In this document: one piece after another, positions 9,946 to 18,743 of the stretch | Numbering within the stretch: position 1 is the first letter of the stretch | Layout: every line of letters begins with the position of its first letter | From: an uncultured Eubacterium sp. | GTDB lineage: Bacteria > Bacillota > Clostridia > Lachnospirales > Lachnospiraceae | NCBI GenBank assembly: GCA_910584245.1 | Contig: CAJTZF010000013.1 | Coordinates: 10,990 to 74,989 of the forward strand | Reading direction: 5' to 3' | DNA: 64,000 nt | The notes under the pieces: generated by a model | What the model saw: only the letters and a program-made list of their open reading frames with translations | What the model was told of the DNA's origin: nothing | Database searches by the model: none | Made by a program: the position numbers and the translations under genes

Positions 9946-10887
9946 ATGTCAAACTTCTTATACAGCATCAATGCAACGCTCCCGGTTTTTTTCCTTATGA
10001 TACTGGGAAAAGCGCTGCGCAAGTGCAAGATAATCGGAAATCCTTTTATCCAGTCCACGGATAAATATGTATTTTACGTCGCGCTTCCTGCCCTCGTTTT
10101 CATGGATCTGACAGAAAACGACATGGGGCGCCATTTTGATATGAAATATGTTCTGTTTTGTTTCACCGTAACTCTCCTTGTCATCCTAGCCATTTGGGGG
10201 CTGACTGAAGTTTTTCTGAAACAGGAGGACGAAAAGGGCGCCTTTATTCAAGCCTCCTACCGAAGCAGCGCCGCCATTCTGGGACTCGCATTCATTGATA
10301 CTATGTACAAGGATGCCGGCATGGCGCCCCTTATGATCCTCGGGGCCGTTCCCCTCTTTAACATATTTGCCGTTATTATACTTACGATAAAGGGCGCGGG
10401 GAATGACAAACGCCCCGACATAAAAACAACCGTGGCCAGCATTTTTAAAAACCCGATCCTGCTCGCTATTTTAATCGCGCTGCCCTTTGCCTTTTTGGAC
10501 ATGCACCTTCCGGTATTTCTTAATAAAGGGGTTAAAAACCTGGCCGCCACCGCCTCCCCCCTCGCCCTCCTGTCAATCGGGGCCGGATTTGAGGGCCGGA
10601 AAGCGATCAAAAAAATAAAGCCGACGATTGCCGCCACCTTTATCAAATTATTCCTGCTATGCGCGCTCTTTTTGCCCGTCGCTGTTCATTTTGGATACCG
10701 GAACCAGGAGCTGGTTGGCATCCTTATTATGCTTGGCTCACCGACAACAGCCTCCTGCTATATTATGGTGAAAAACACAAAGAACGACGACGTCCTCACA
10801 AGCAGTATCATCGTTCTCACCACACTTCTCTCCTCCGTCAGCCTGACTATGTGGATCTACATACTTCGAAGCCTGGGCTATTTATAA
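9946..10887 (+). CDS. Auxin efflux carrier (AEC) family transporter
   Basis: The 313-residue polytopic membrane protein has about ten hydrophobic segments in the 5+5 arrangement of the AEC/bile-acid-sodium symporter fold. The N-terminal FLMILGKALRKCKIIG and the C-terminal GSPTTASCYIMVKN are typical of the family. In bacteria, AEC members transport small organic anions such as malate or malonate; the substrate here cannot be read from sequence. The start is set by GGGAGG 5 nt upstream of the ATG at 9946, not by earlier in-frame ATGs. It is divergent from the hybrid kinase and followed by tRNA-Trp with its own promoter. Confidence 0.88.
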   Translation: MSNFLYSINATLPVFFLMILGKALRKCKIIGNPFIQSTDKYVFYVALPALVFMDLTENDMGRHFDMKYVLFCFTVTLLVILAIWGLTEVFLKQEDEKGAFIQASYRSSAAILGLAFIDTMYKDAGMAPLMILGAVPLFNIFAVIILTIKGAGNDKRPDIKTTVASIFKNPILLAILIALPFAFLDMHLPVFLNKGVKNLAATASPLALLSIGAGFEGRKAIKKIKPTIAATFIKLFLLCALFLPVAVHFGYRNQELVGILIMLGSPTTASCYIMVKNTKNDDVLTSSIIVLTTLLSSVSLTMWIYILRSLGYL

Positions 10888-10897
10888 AAAATTATGA

Positions 10898-10926
10898 TTG
10901 ACTTTTTCAATTCTGTATAGTATAAT
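10898..10926 (+). promoter_or_regulatory. Sigma-A promoter of tRNA-Trp
   Basis: TTGACT (10898-10903), a 17-nt spacer and TATAAT (10921-10926) form a near-consensus promoter 17 nt before the tRNA. Confidence 0.85.
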
Positions 10927-10943
10927 AGAAAAGTAAGTGATTT

Positions 10944-11014
10944 AGGGGCATAGTTCATCGGTAGAATAAGAGTCTCCAAAACTCCAGAGCTGGGTTCGAT
11001 TCCTAGTGCCCCTG
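10944..11014 (+). tRNA. trnW: tRNA-Trp (CCA anticodon)
   Basis: A 71-nt tRNA: acceptor stem AGGGGCA/TGCCCCT with discriminator G, a short D arm, anticodon loop CTCCAAA giving CCA for tryptophan, and a T arm with the invariant TTCGATT loop. The 3' CCA is not encoded. The top pair of the anticodon stem (A with C) is mismatched, leaving four good pairs. It has its own promoter and a hairpin terminator before metF. Confidence 0.95.
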
Positions 11015-11022
11015 TCATTACT

Positions 11023-11062
11023 ACCTTATAAGCAGTATGGTGCTGCTTATAAGGTTTTTTTT
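11023..11062 (+). terminator. tRNA-Trp terminator, immediately upstream of metF
   Basis: A perfect 13-bp stem (11023-11035 with 11043-11055) is followed by eight T residues. Only 23 nt separate it from the metF start, and these contain the metF ribosome binding site. Confidence 0.93.
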
Positions 11063-11085
11063 AACACGCAAAAGGAGGCGGCAGC

Positions 11086-11937
11086 ATGATTAAAGACTTT
11101 TTTCACAAAAACAGACCCGTTTATTCCTTAGAGGTATTTCCACCAAAAAAGGATACCGACATCACGGCCATTTACGATGCCCTGGACCAATTCAAAGAGC
11201 TTCACCCAAACTTTATCAGCGTTACATACGGCGCTGGCGGCACGACTTCGGAAAACACGTTCGCCATCGCTTCCTATATCCAAAACCAGTGCGGAATTGA
11301 GGCGTTGACACATCTTACCTGCGCCGCCATTCCTGACAGGTTATTCCTGACAAATTTCCTCACAAACCTGTACCGAAATGGCATTCGGAATATACTTGGC
11401 CTTCGCGGCGACCAGCCCAGGGACATGAGCGATGCACAATTTTCCGACAGATTCTACCAGCACGCATCGGATCTTATCAAAGACATCAAATCCGCCTTCC
11501 CTTTCAGCGTAGCCGGAGCCTGTTATCCTGAAGTACACCCGGAAGCCTCCTCCCTGAAAGAAGATGTCTCACACCTAAAAACCAAGGTGGACCAAGGTGT
11601 TGATTTTCTGATTACCCAGCTTTTTTATGATAATGAAACATTCTTCCGTTTTTTGGATGCCGTGAGAAATGCGGGTATTGACATCCCTATACTTCCGGGA
11701 CTGATGCCGATCATCACAGCCGGGCAAATCAAAAACATTATTCAGCTCTCTGGCTCGAAAATTCCCCGCGACTTGCAGCTCTCTATTGATAAATATAAAG
11801 ACTCGCCGGCGGACTTAAAAAAAGCGGGCCTGGATTATACAAAAAAACAGATGACGGACCTGCTCGCACATGGCGTAAACGGCATTCATCTGTATAGCAT
11901 GAATAAAGTAGAAACGGCAAGATATATACTGGACTAA
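11086..11937 (+). CDS. metF: Methylenetetrahydrofolate reductase
   Basis: The 283-residue FAD-dependent TIM-barrel enzyme reduces 5,10-methylene-THF to 5-methyl-THF for methionine synthesis (or acts in the opposite direction in acetogens). Family hallmarks are the N-terminal YSLEVFPPK, ISVTYGAGG, the FAD-contacting LGLRGDQP, and FLITQLFYDN with the Gln that contacts folate. Length matches bacterial MetF. GGAGG lies 7 nt before the ATG. No promoter is visible between the upstream tRNA terminator and the start, so transcription probably comes by read-through or from a promoter within the tRNA region. No S-adenosylmethionine riboswitch is visible. Confidence 0.95.
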   Translation: MIKDFFHKNRPVYSLEVFPPKKDTDITAIYDALDQFKELHPNFISVTYGAGGTTSENTFAIASYIQNQCGIEALTHLTCAAIPDRLFLTNFLTNLYRNGIRNILGLRGDQPRDMSDAQFSDRFYQHASDLIKDIKSAFPFSVAGACYPEVHPEASSLKEDVSHLKTKVDQGVDFLITQLFYDNETFFRFLDAVRNAGIDIPILPGLMPIITAGQIKNIIQLSGSKIPRDLQLSIDKYKDSPADLKKAGLDYTKKQMTDLLAHGVNGIHLYSMNKVETARYILD

Positions 11938-11983
11938 TCCGGCCGGACAAAACGTAGCATTATGCACGGCATTCAAATTATGA

Positions 11984-12014
11984 GAGGGGCACAAAACGCG
12001 CCCCTCATTTTTTT
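11984..12014 (+). terminator. metF terminator, between convergent metF and purA
   Basis: GAGGGGC (11984-11990) pairs with GCCCCTC (12000-12006) and is followed by an A and a T run. The T run is on the plus side, so it serves metF better than purA. Confidence 0.8.
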
Positions 12015-12035
12015 AATATTATAACTGGCCGCTAT

Positions 12036-13310
12036 CTAGCGATATATAATCTCGTGTCTGCCAGGTCCGTTCGAGACCATCTTGATCGGCACTTCCAGTT
12101 CTTTTTCGATAAACTCGATATACTTACGGCAGTTTTCAGGCAGCCTTCCGTATTCCGTTATGCCGCGGATATCTTCCTTCCATCCGGGAAGCGTCTCGTA
12201 TACCGGCTTCGCTTTCTTTAACTGGGCTGTCGTCGGGAAATCCCTCGTAACTGTGCCATCTATCTCGTATCCGACGCACACCGGGAGTTCATCGAGATAG
12301 CCAAGTACATCCAGCACCGTAAGCGCCGCCTCCGTCGCTCCCTGAATCCGACAGCCATAGCGGCTCGCCACAGCGTCAAACCATCCCATCCGTCTTGGCC
12401 GTCCCGTCGTGGCCCCATATTCTCCCCCGTCGCCACCGCGCTTTCTAAGCTCTTCCGCCTCTTCGCCAAATATCTCACTTACAAATTCCCCGGCGCCAAC
12501 GGCGCTCGAATAAGCCTTTACCACTGTTACAATCCGTTTAATATCATATGGCGGGATACCTGCCCCCACCGCGCCATATGCCGCCAGCGTCGACGAGGAT
12601 GTAACCATCGGATAAATTCCGTGATCCGGATCCTTCAATGAGCCAAGCTGCCCCTCAAGCAAGATTCTCTTGCCCTGCTGTCTCGCCTGGTGAAGATATA
12701 ACGAAACATCACATACATACGGTTCAACCATTTCGCGGTATCCCCGCAGCGTCTCCATAAGCTCATCTACATTCAGCGCCGGTTTGTGATAAAGATTCTC
12801 AAGCAGCACATTTTTTTGAACACATATATTTTCCAGCTTCTCTCGAAGGCGTTCCTCGTCAAATAGCTCTGAAACCTGGACGCCAATTTTGGCATATTTA
12901 TCCGAATAAAAAGGCGCAATCCCCGACTTCGTAGAACCAAAGGATTTTCCAGCAAGCCTCTCCTCTTCATACTGATCAAACAGAATATGGTATGGCATAA
13001 CAATCTGTGCCCGGTCTGACACAAGGATTTTCGGCTTCGGAACACCCCGTTCTACAATCTCATTAATTTCCTTGAACAAATCTGGGACATTTAATGCCAC
13101 GCCGTTTCCAATAATACTTGTCGTATGATCGTAAAACACGCCGGACGGCAAAATATGTAATGCAAATTTGCCATAATCATTGACAATCGTATGCCCTGCA
13201 TTACTTCCTCCCTGGAAACGTACAATAATATCGGACTCTTCTCCAAGCATATCCGTAATTTTCCCTTTTCCTTCATCTCCCCAATTGGCGCCTACAATTG
13301 CTGTAACCAT
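12036..13310 (-). CDS. purA: Adenylosuccinate synthetase
   Basis: The 424-residue GTP-dependent enzyme joins IMP and aspartate, the first step of AMP synthesis. The P-loop-like N-terminal ANWGDEGKGK, the GGSNAGHT loop and the C-terminal GPGRHEII are all present. Two in-frame ATGs sit after the Shine-Dalgarno: the first (13316) is only 2 nt from GGAGG, the second (13310) is about 8 nt away and matches the usual start of the family, so 13310 is preferred. The gene has its own promoter and an 80-nt folded leader and is followed by a terminator shared with metF. Confidence 0.96.
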   Translation of the reverse strand: MVTAIVGANWGDEGKGKITDMLGEESDIIVRFQGGSNAGHTIVNDYGKFALHILPSGVFYDHTTSIIGNGVALNVPDLFKEINEIVERGVPKPKILVSDRAQIVMPYHILFDQYEEERLAGKSFGSTKSGIAPFYSDKYAKIGVQVSELFDEERLREKLENICVQKNVLLENLYHKPALNVDELMETLRGYREMVEPYVCDVSLYLHQARQQGKRILLEGQLGSLKDPDHGIYPMVTSSSTLAAYGAVGAGIPPYDIKRIVTVVKAYSSAVGAGEFVSEIFGEEAEELRKRGGDGGEYGATTGRPRRMGWFDAVASRYGCRIQGATEAALTVLDVLGYLDELPVCVGYEIDGTVTRDFPTTAQLKKAKPVYETLPGWKEDIRGITEYGRLPENCRKYIEFIEKELEVPIKMVSNGPGRHEIIYR

Positions 13311-13316
13311 ATCCAT

Positions 13317-13394
13317 TCCTCCTTAAAGTTTCATGCACCACCACACAGAATCGTGTAGTTTCCCTCCTGCCAGCATGCCTGATCCCAGGCACAC
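13317..13394 (-). promoter_or_regulatory. Structured 5' leader of purA, no known riboswitch recognised
   Basis: Between the predicted transcription start and the purA Shine-Dalgarno the RNA can form a 6-bp hairpin (13376-13381 with 13386-13391), a 7-bp hairpin (13340-13346 with 13353-13359, one G-U) and an enclosing CATGC/GCATG pairing (13332-13336 with 13373-13377) that overlaps the first hairpin. I do not recognise a purine, ZTP or guanidine riboswitch core in it. Confidence 0.4.
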
Positions 13395-13400
13395 AGATTT

Positions 13401-13429
13401 ATTATATATGATTTTGAATTGCATTTCAA
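13401..13429 (-). promoter_or_regulatory. Sigma-A promoter of purA
   Basis: On the minus strand TTGAAA (13429-13424), a 17-nt spacer and a perfect TATAAT (13406-13401) precede purA by about 90 nt. Confidence 0.85.
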
Positions 13430-13479
13430 GGAATTTATTTTACATGATAGCAACAAGCGAATAAAAATGAATTTTAAAC

Positions 13480-13531
13480 AAAAAAATGCCGTTCAGGTGG
13501 TATCGGCAAAACTCCTCTGCGGATACCACCT
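13480..13531 (-). terminator. purB terminator with two overlapping hairpins
   Basis: Just after the purB stop a 10-bp stem forms (13522-13531 with 13495-13504). Overlapping it, TGCCG (13508-13504) can pair with CGGCA (13491-13487), directly followed by seven T residues. The two stems cannot form fully together, since both use base 13504 and the loop of the second contains one arm of the first. Confidence 0.6.
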
Positions 13532-13542
13532 CACGGCTCTCG

Positions 13543-14997
13543 TCACACGTGTATATCTGCTTTTATGCCAAGCAGTTCTTTATTTTCATCCAGTATCGGC
13601 TGAACCACTTCATCCAGAAATTCCGTCACCTGGCTCGGCGCCCTTCCCACATAACGGCTCGGTTCCATCGTCTTCTGAAGCTCTTCCAACGTCATCGGAA
13701 ATTCATCATCGGATGCAATAAGTTCCAGCAAATTGTTATCCAGTCCCTTTTCTTTTACATTCCTTCCCGCTTCCATCGAAAGCGTACGGATCTTTTCATG
13801 CAGCTCCTGGCGGTTTCCTCCCGCCTTCACAGCATCCATCATAATATTTTCTGTCGCCATAAACGGCAGCTCCGACATGAGGCGTTTTGTTATTACTTTG
13901 TCATAAACGACCAGACCGTCCACAACATTTAAAAACAAATCCAGTATACCGTCAATAGTCAAAAAGGCTTCTGCCACGCTGAGACGCTTATTTGCCGAAT
14001 CGTCCAATGTCCTCTCAAACCATTGGGTTGCAGAAGTAATAGCCGGATTCAGCGCGTCAATCATCACATAGCGGGACAGAGACGAAATGCGCTCACTCCG
14101 CATCGGATTTCTCTTGTACGCCATTGCAGACGAACCGATCTGGCTCTTTTCAAATGGCTCCTCCACCTCTTTCAAATGCTGGAGCAGGCGGATATCATTT
14201 GAAAATTTATGTGCACTCGCCGCAATCCCGGCAAGAACATTACATACCCGTGTATCTAACTTGCGCGAATACGTCTGCCCCGAGACGGGAAAACAAGCCT
14301 CAAATCCCATTTTTCTGGCAATCATGTGATCCGCCTTTTTGCATGCCTCCTCATCGCCCTCAAACAGCTCGAGAAAACTCGCCTGAGTACCCGTTGTCCC
14401 CTTAGAACCAAGAAGCTTCATATGGGAAAGGACATGCTCCAGGTCTTCCAGATCCATTACAAGCTCCTGCATCCAAAGCGTTGCCCTCTTTCCAACTGTG
14501 GTCGGCTGGGCCGGCTGGAAATGTGTAAACGCCAGTGTGGGCAAATCCTTATATTTCTTTGCAAATCCCGCAAGCTCCCCAATGACATTTACCACTTTCT
14601 TCTTCACGAGCTTCAAACCCTCGGTCATAATAATGACATCCGTGTTGTCACCGACATAACAGGAAGTGGCCCCAAGGTGGATGATTTCTGCCGCTTTCGG
14701 ACACTGCTGCCCATAGGCGTACACATGGCTCATCACATCGTGGCGGACCTCCTTTTCACGGGCCTTTGCCACATCATAATTGATATCCTGGGCATGGGCT
14801 TTCAGCTCCTCAATCTGCTCATCCGTAATACGCGGGTTGCCGTCCGCATCCTTCAAGCCAAGCTCCTTCTCCGTCTCCGCAAGTGCGATCCAGAGCTTGC
14901 GCCACGTCCGGAATTTCATATCCGGGGAAAAAATGTACTGCATCTCTTTGCTCGCATATCGCTCGGATAACGGGCTCACATAACAATCTGTATTCAT
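13543..14997 (-). CDS. purB: Adenylosuccinate lyase
   Basis: The 484-residue fumarase/aspartase-superfamily enzyme cleaves SAICAR and adenylosuccinate, releasing fumarate. The superfamily signature GSSAMAYKRNPMRSE is present, along with the catalytic His region in LGATSCYVGDN and in AFTHFQPAQPTT. The length is that of the longer eukaryote-like PurB type rather than the 430-residue Bacillus type. The ATG follows GAGGTGGAGG. It is the last gene of the run purC-purF-purB, 81 nt after purF. Confidence 0.96.
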   Translation of the reverse strand: MNTDCYVSPLSERYASKEMQYIFSPDMKFRTWRKLWIALAETEKELGLKDADGNPRITDEQIEELKAHAQDINYDVAKAREKEVRHDVMSHVYAYGQQCPKAAEIIHLGATSCYVGDNTDVIIMTEGLKLVKKKVVNVIGELAGFAKKYKDLPTLAFTHFQPAQPTTVGKRATLWMQELVMDLEDLEHVLSHMKLLGSKGTTGTQASFLELFEGDEEACKKADHMIARKMGFEACFPVSGQTYSRKLDTRVCNVLAGIAASAHKFSNDIRLLQHLKEVEEPFEKSQIGSSAMAYKRNPMRSERISSLSRYVMIDALNPAITSATQWFERTLDDSANKRLSVAEAFLTIDGILDLFLNVVDGLVVYDKVITKRLMSELPFMATENIMMDAVKAGGNRQELHEKIRTLSMEAGRNVKEKGLDNNLLELIASDDEFPMTLEELQKTMEPSRYVGRAPSQVTEFLDEVVQPILDENKELLGIKADIHV

Positions 14998-15078
14998 CCT
15001 CCACCTCGTCCTTTCCCTGCACTTGTGATACAGGTATATTTTTTACAATGGCTTTTACCCTTAATACTATTATCTATA

Positions 15079-16509
15079 TTACAGTGCGTTCCGTATATCC
15101 CCCGCCGGCGGCTTCACCGGATAGCGCCCGGAAAAGCAGGCGTCACAATAATTTTTATCGCCGCCGATCAGCTCATGCAGCCGCTCGCCGTCAAGATAGC
15201 CCAGGGAATCTGCGCCAATTTTTTTGCACACCTCATCCACCGTATTATTGTAGGCAATCAGCTGGTCACAGCTTGGCACGTCTGTCCCAAAATAACATGG
15301 GTTCAAAAACGGCGGCGAACTAATCCGAACATGAACTTCCGTCGCACCGGCCGCCTTTAACATGCGCACAATCCGCTCACTCGTCGTGCCGCGGACAATC
15401 GAGTCGTCTACCATGACTACCCGCTTTCCCCGCACAACCTCCTTCAATACGTTCAGCTTAATCTTTACGCTGCTCTCTCTCGCTGACTGCTTAGGTTTGA
15501 TAAAGGTCCGGCCAACATAACTATTTTTCATAAATGCCGTGCCGTACTGAATCCCGGATTCCAGGGCGAATCCCATCGCAGCCACATTGCCGGACTCCGG
15601 CACGCCCACTACTATATCCGCTTCCGCCGGGTGCATCTGGGCAAGAATCTTTCCCGCCATAATCCTGCTATTATAAACACTTACCCCGTCAACGTAGCTG
15701 TCTGGACGCGCGAAATAAATATATTCAAATATGCACCGTGCCGGCTTCTCGCTACACAGACTTTCGTCCGACTGAATACCGTCAGCGTCCAGCATGACGA
15801 TCTCGCCCGGTTTCACGTCCCTCACAAACTCAGCGTCCACCGCGTCCAGCGCACAGGTCTCCGAGGCAAGAATATAGCTATTATCCCGCTTGCCAATGAC
15901 TAACGGGCGGAATCCATGCGGATCTCGCGCGCCAATTAGCTTACGCGGACTGGAAATAATGATGGAATACGCTCCCTTAAGCTTCATCATCGCCTTCTTC
16001 ACAGCCTCTTCCGCCGTCGGCGTAGCAAGCCGCTCCCTCGCAATAAGATAAGCAATAACTTCTGTGTCAATCGTTGTCTGGAAAATAGCGCCCGTATATT
16101 CCATTTCCTCCCGCAGCTCTTTTGCATTTACAAGATTGCCATTGTGGGCAAGCATGAGCGTCCCCTTTACATAATTTAGGACGAGAGGCTGTATATTCTG
16201 GCTGCTGCTCGCACCGGCAGTAGAATACCGCACATGGCCGACACCGATATTGCCTTTCAGCTTTTCAAGTCCTTCCGCATCAAAAACCTCATTGACAAGT
16301 CCCATGCCCTTCTGTGCAAGTACTTTGCCTTTCGGGCCATCCGTATCACTCACCGCAATCCCGCAACTCTCCTGCCCGCGGTGCTGAAGTGCAAATAACC
16401 CATAATATATACTGGAAGCGACATCTTCCCCGTCCAGATCATACATACCAAACACACCACATTCTTCGTGGATCTCATCCTCTATATGTTCACCCATTTC
16501 AGAGTTCAT
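15079..16509 (-). CDS. purF: Amidophosphoribosyltransferase
   Basis: This 476-residue enzyme catalyses the committed step of purine synthesis, PRPP plus glutamine to phosphoribosylamine. A short propeptide precedes the N-terminal nucleophile Cys17 in EECGVFG (Ntn glutaminase domain, to about 235), followed by a phosphoribosyltransferase domain with VVMVDDSIVRGTTS. Cysteines in ARCIFEY, NPCYFG and YCDAC match the four ligands of the 4Fe-4S cluster found in Bacillus-type PurF, so the enzyme is probably oxygen-sensitive and matured by propeptide cleavage. It starts 17 nt after purC. Confidence 0.96.
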   Translation of the reverse strand: MNSEMGEHIEDEIHEECGVFGMYDLDGEDVASSIYYGLFALQHRGQESCGIAVSDTDGPKGKVLAQKGMGLVNEVFDAEGLEKLKGNIGVGHVRYSTAGASSSQNIQPLVLNYVKGTLMLAHNGNLVNAKELREEMEYTGAIFQTTIDTEVIAYLIARERLATPTAEEAVKKAMMKLKGAYSIIISSPRKLIGARDPHGFRPLVIGKRDNSYILASETCALDAVDAEFVRDVKPGEIVMLDADGIQSDESLCSEKPARCIFEYIYFARPDSYVDGVSVYNSRIMAGKILAQMHPAEADIVVGVPESGNVAAMGFALESGIQYGTAFMKNSYVGRTFIKPKQSARESSVKIKLNVLKEVVRGKRVVMVDDSIVRGTTSERIVRMLKAAGATEVHVRISSPPFLNPCYFGTDVPSCDQLIAYNNTVDEVCKKIGADSLGYLDGERLHELIGGDKNYCDACFSGRYPVKPPAGDIRNAL

Positions 16510-16526
16510 ACCGTTTTTCCTTTCTC

Positions 16527-17240
16527 TTATTTCATAAGACCAATACGCTTCGCAACTTCATTGTAGGCATCCTCAACGCCGCCCAGATCACGGCGGAAAC
16601 GATCCTTGTCCAATTTCTCCCTCGTCTTAATATCCCAAAACCGACACGTATCCGGCGAAATTTCATCGGCAAGTATAATCGTGCCATCGGGTGTTTTACC
16701 AAACTCAATCTTAAAATCAATCAACTCAATACCGCAATCCTTAAAAAATTGTATGAGAAAATCATTCACCATAAATGCATATTTCGTGATGGTATCAATA
16801 TCCTCCTGCGTTGCAATGCCAAGCGCCTTGGCAAAATAATCATTAATCAGCGGATCCCCCAGCTCATCATCCTTATAGCTGAATTCCAAAGTAGGACAGA
16901 GAAGCTTTTTTCCCTCCTCAATGCCAAGCCGTTTAGAAAAACTCCCCGCCGCCGTATTGCGGATGATCACCTCAAGTGGTATGATCGACACTTTCTTTAC
17001 AGCTGTTTGACGGTCACTCAGCTCTTCCACAAAATGTGTCGGAACACCCGCTTCCTCCAGCTTCTGGCACAAAAAATTCGTCATGCGGTTATTGATTACT
17101 CCTTTGCCAACAATCGTTCCTTTTTTCTCTCCGTTAAAGGCCGTCGCATCATCCTTGTAATCGACGATATAAACGTTCTCTACGTCCGTCGCATAAACCT
17201 TTTTTGCTTTTCCTTCATAAAGCATCTCTTTTTTTTCCAC
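16527..17240 (-). CDS. purC: Phosphoribosylaminoimidazole-succinocarboxamide synthase
   Basis: The 237-residue SAICAR synthetase couples aspartate to CAIR with ATP. It shows the family motifs YEGKAKKVY, VPLEVIIRN-type (IPLEVIIRNTAAGS) and LIDFKIEFG, and DEISPDTCRFWD near the C-terminus. The start codon is GTG with GGAGG 9 nt upstream. It lies 38 nt after the GH3-like gene on the same strand; no separate promoter is obvious in that gap, so co-transcription with the GH3-like gene is likely. Confidence 0.96.
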   Translation of the reverse strand: MEKKEMLYEGKAKKVYATDVENVYIVDYKDDATAFNGEKKGTIVGKGVINNRMTNFLCQKLEEAGVPTHFVEELSDRQTAVKKVSIIPLEVIIRNTAAGSFSKRLGIEEGKKLLCPTLEFSYKDDELGDPLINDYFAKALGIATQEDIDTITKYAFMVNDFLIQFFKDCGIELIDFKIEFGKTPDGTIILADEISPDTCRFWDIKTREKLDKDRFRRDLGGVEDAYNEVAKRIGLMK

Positions 17241-17278
17241 TTTTTTCGTCCTCCTTGATTTTAAAATAGCCTGAGCTG

Positions 17279-18697
17279 CTACTGGGCTGTCGCCCCTTCT
17301 TCGGTTGTGCCCTTACAAATCCCCCGCAGGAGCTTGTTGTGTAAAATTCGGAGCACTGCCTGATCTATCACCTTTTCTTCAATCTCCTGAGCCATGACCG
17401 CCTGTCGAATCGAAGAAATTGCAACCTCTAAATCCTCTGGATTGTAAATCATATCCGCCCCAGAGGTAATCGCCTGACGCACTGCCTGGTCCGTCGTATA
17501 CTGCTCCGTAATGGCAGGTACATCCATTTGCTCGGTCAATACAATGCCATCAAACCCCATCTCGTCCCGGAGCATATCAATCATTATCGTTTTTGAAAGG
17601 GAAGCCGGCACGCTGCTGTCAACCTTACTCACCGTCACATGCCCCACCATGATTGCATCGGTCCCCGCATCTATTCCAGCAGAAAAAGGCGCCAGATTTT
17701 CCCTGCGGAGCCGGGACAACCCGGTGTCAATCTCACGGCCGACCAGCTTATGATAACCAGCTACAGCTGAAATACCCGGAAACATTTTTAAAACAGTACA
17801 GATACCGTTGCTGCCAGCCGTATGCATTCCCTTAACCATAGCAGAAACGGCCTCTCCCACCTTTTCCCCGTCTTCACTAAAACAGCTGTCATTATAACGC
17901 GCTTCACTATATGCCTGTACCAGCGCATCGTATTTCGCATTATACTGTTTTAATCTTCTCCGGTAAGCTTTCCACTTCTTTTTCCTTTTTACCTTAGATA
18001 TCTTTCTACCAGAAGTATTGGGGGCCACAGGCTCTTTCCCAATAACAGCGATAACGCGGTCACGAACTGCCTGCTCGTCTGCAGGCTGGCCTGTCCCCGC
18101 CACATCTGCTGTCGGAGCCAGATTCAAATTAAAACCAAGTCCGGCCAGCTCTCCCGCGATTACTTCCCCTGTATTCTCAAGCTGGCTTTCCGTCATATTT
18201 TTACCCATTTCCGCTGGACTTACATATCCAGTAGAAGTAATCGTTTCTGTGGAAGCTGCGATCGATTTTTCACCGCCGCCCTCCTCTTCCGTTCCTATAT
18301 AAAGAGGAATCGTCAAATTCCCATTCTCCCCCGTCGCCTGCTGGACGTCGTTTATAAGGCTTTTAACCTGATCTGTGCTCTGCACATTTCCCCTTCCCAG
18401 CATAATTCCGCCGACCTTATATCTCTCTATTGCCTGCAAAAGCTCGGGAGAACTCGCCGTCACTGCCCTTCCACCCTTCAAAAGCTTGTCCACATCTACT
18501 AAAAACATCTGTCCGATTTTCTCTTCCAGCGTCATTTTCTCCAAATATTGCCCCGCCATCTCAAGGGCCTGCTTATCCAGCTCCGCCTCCGGTACCTTTT
18601 CCGATTCTCCTGTTTCCCCTGTTTGTCCTTCACTCCTGCACCCCGTCAGATTCAGGCAAAGGCAGAATACAAGAAAAAAACTCAATATTCTTCTCAT
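17279..18697 (-). CDS. GH3-fold lipoprotein with degenerate catalytic motifs (NagZ-like)
   Basis: The 472-residue protein has a lipoprotein signal with lipobox LNLTGC (Cys about 20) and a GH3 N-terminal barrel related to NagZ beta-N-acetylhexosaminidase: EEKIGQMFLVDV, GGIMLGRGN, GTEEEGGGE and LGFNLNLAPTADV. However, the NagZ signature KHFPGHGDT...DSH is replaced by LKMFPGISAVAGYHK, and the nucleophile segment (S/T)DDL is TEQM. A Lys/Arg-rich insertion (around residues 230-265) lies before this site. The fold is clear; hydrolase activity of the normal kind looks lost, so a binding or scaffold role outside the membrane is possible. It is the first gene upstream of purC-purF-purB. Confidence 0.82.
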   Translation of the reverse strand: MRRILSFFLVFCLCLNLTGCRSEGQTGETGESEKVPEAELDKQALEMAGQYLEKMTLEEKIGQMFLVDVDKLLKGGRAVTASSPELLQAIERYKVGGIMLGRGNVQSTDQVKSLINDVQQATGENGNLTIPLYIGTEEEGGGEKSIAASTETITSTGYVSPAEMGKNMTESQLENTGEVIAGELAGLGFNLNLAPTADVAGTGQPADEQAVRDRVIAVIGKEPVAPNTSGRKISKVKRKKKWKAYRRRLKQYNAKYDALVQAYSEARYNDSCFSEDGEKVGEAVSAMVKGMHTAGSNGICTVLKMFPGISAVAGYHKLVGREIDTGLSRLRRENLAPFSAGIDAGTDAIMVGHVTVSKVDSSVPASLSKTIMIDMLRDEMGFDGIVLTEQMDVPAITEQYTTDQAVRQAITSGADMIYNPEDLEVAISSIRQAVMAQEIEEKVIDQAVLRILHNKLLRGICKGTTEEGATAQ

Positions 18698-18743
18698 ATA
18701 ATTCTCCTTGGTTATGAACCATCAAGCATAACTATCCGAAAGT

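Noticed and set aside
11015..11085. SAM or T-box riboswitch ahead of metF
   Set aside because: The only structure is a simple tRNA terminator; the T-box bulge TGGNACC and SAM-I core are absent.
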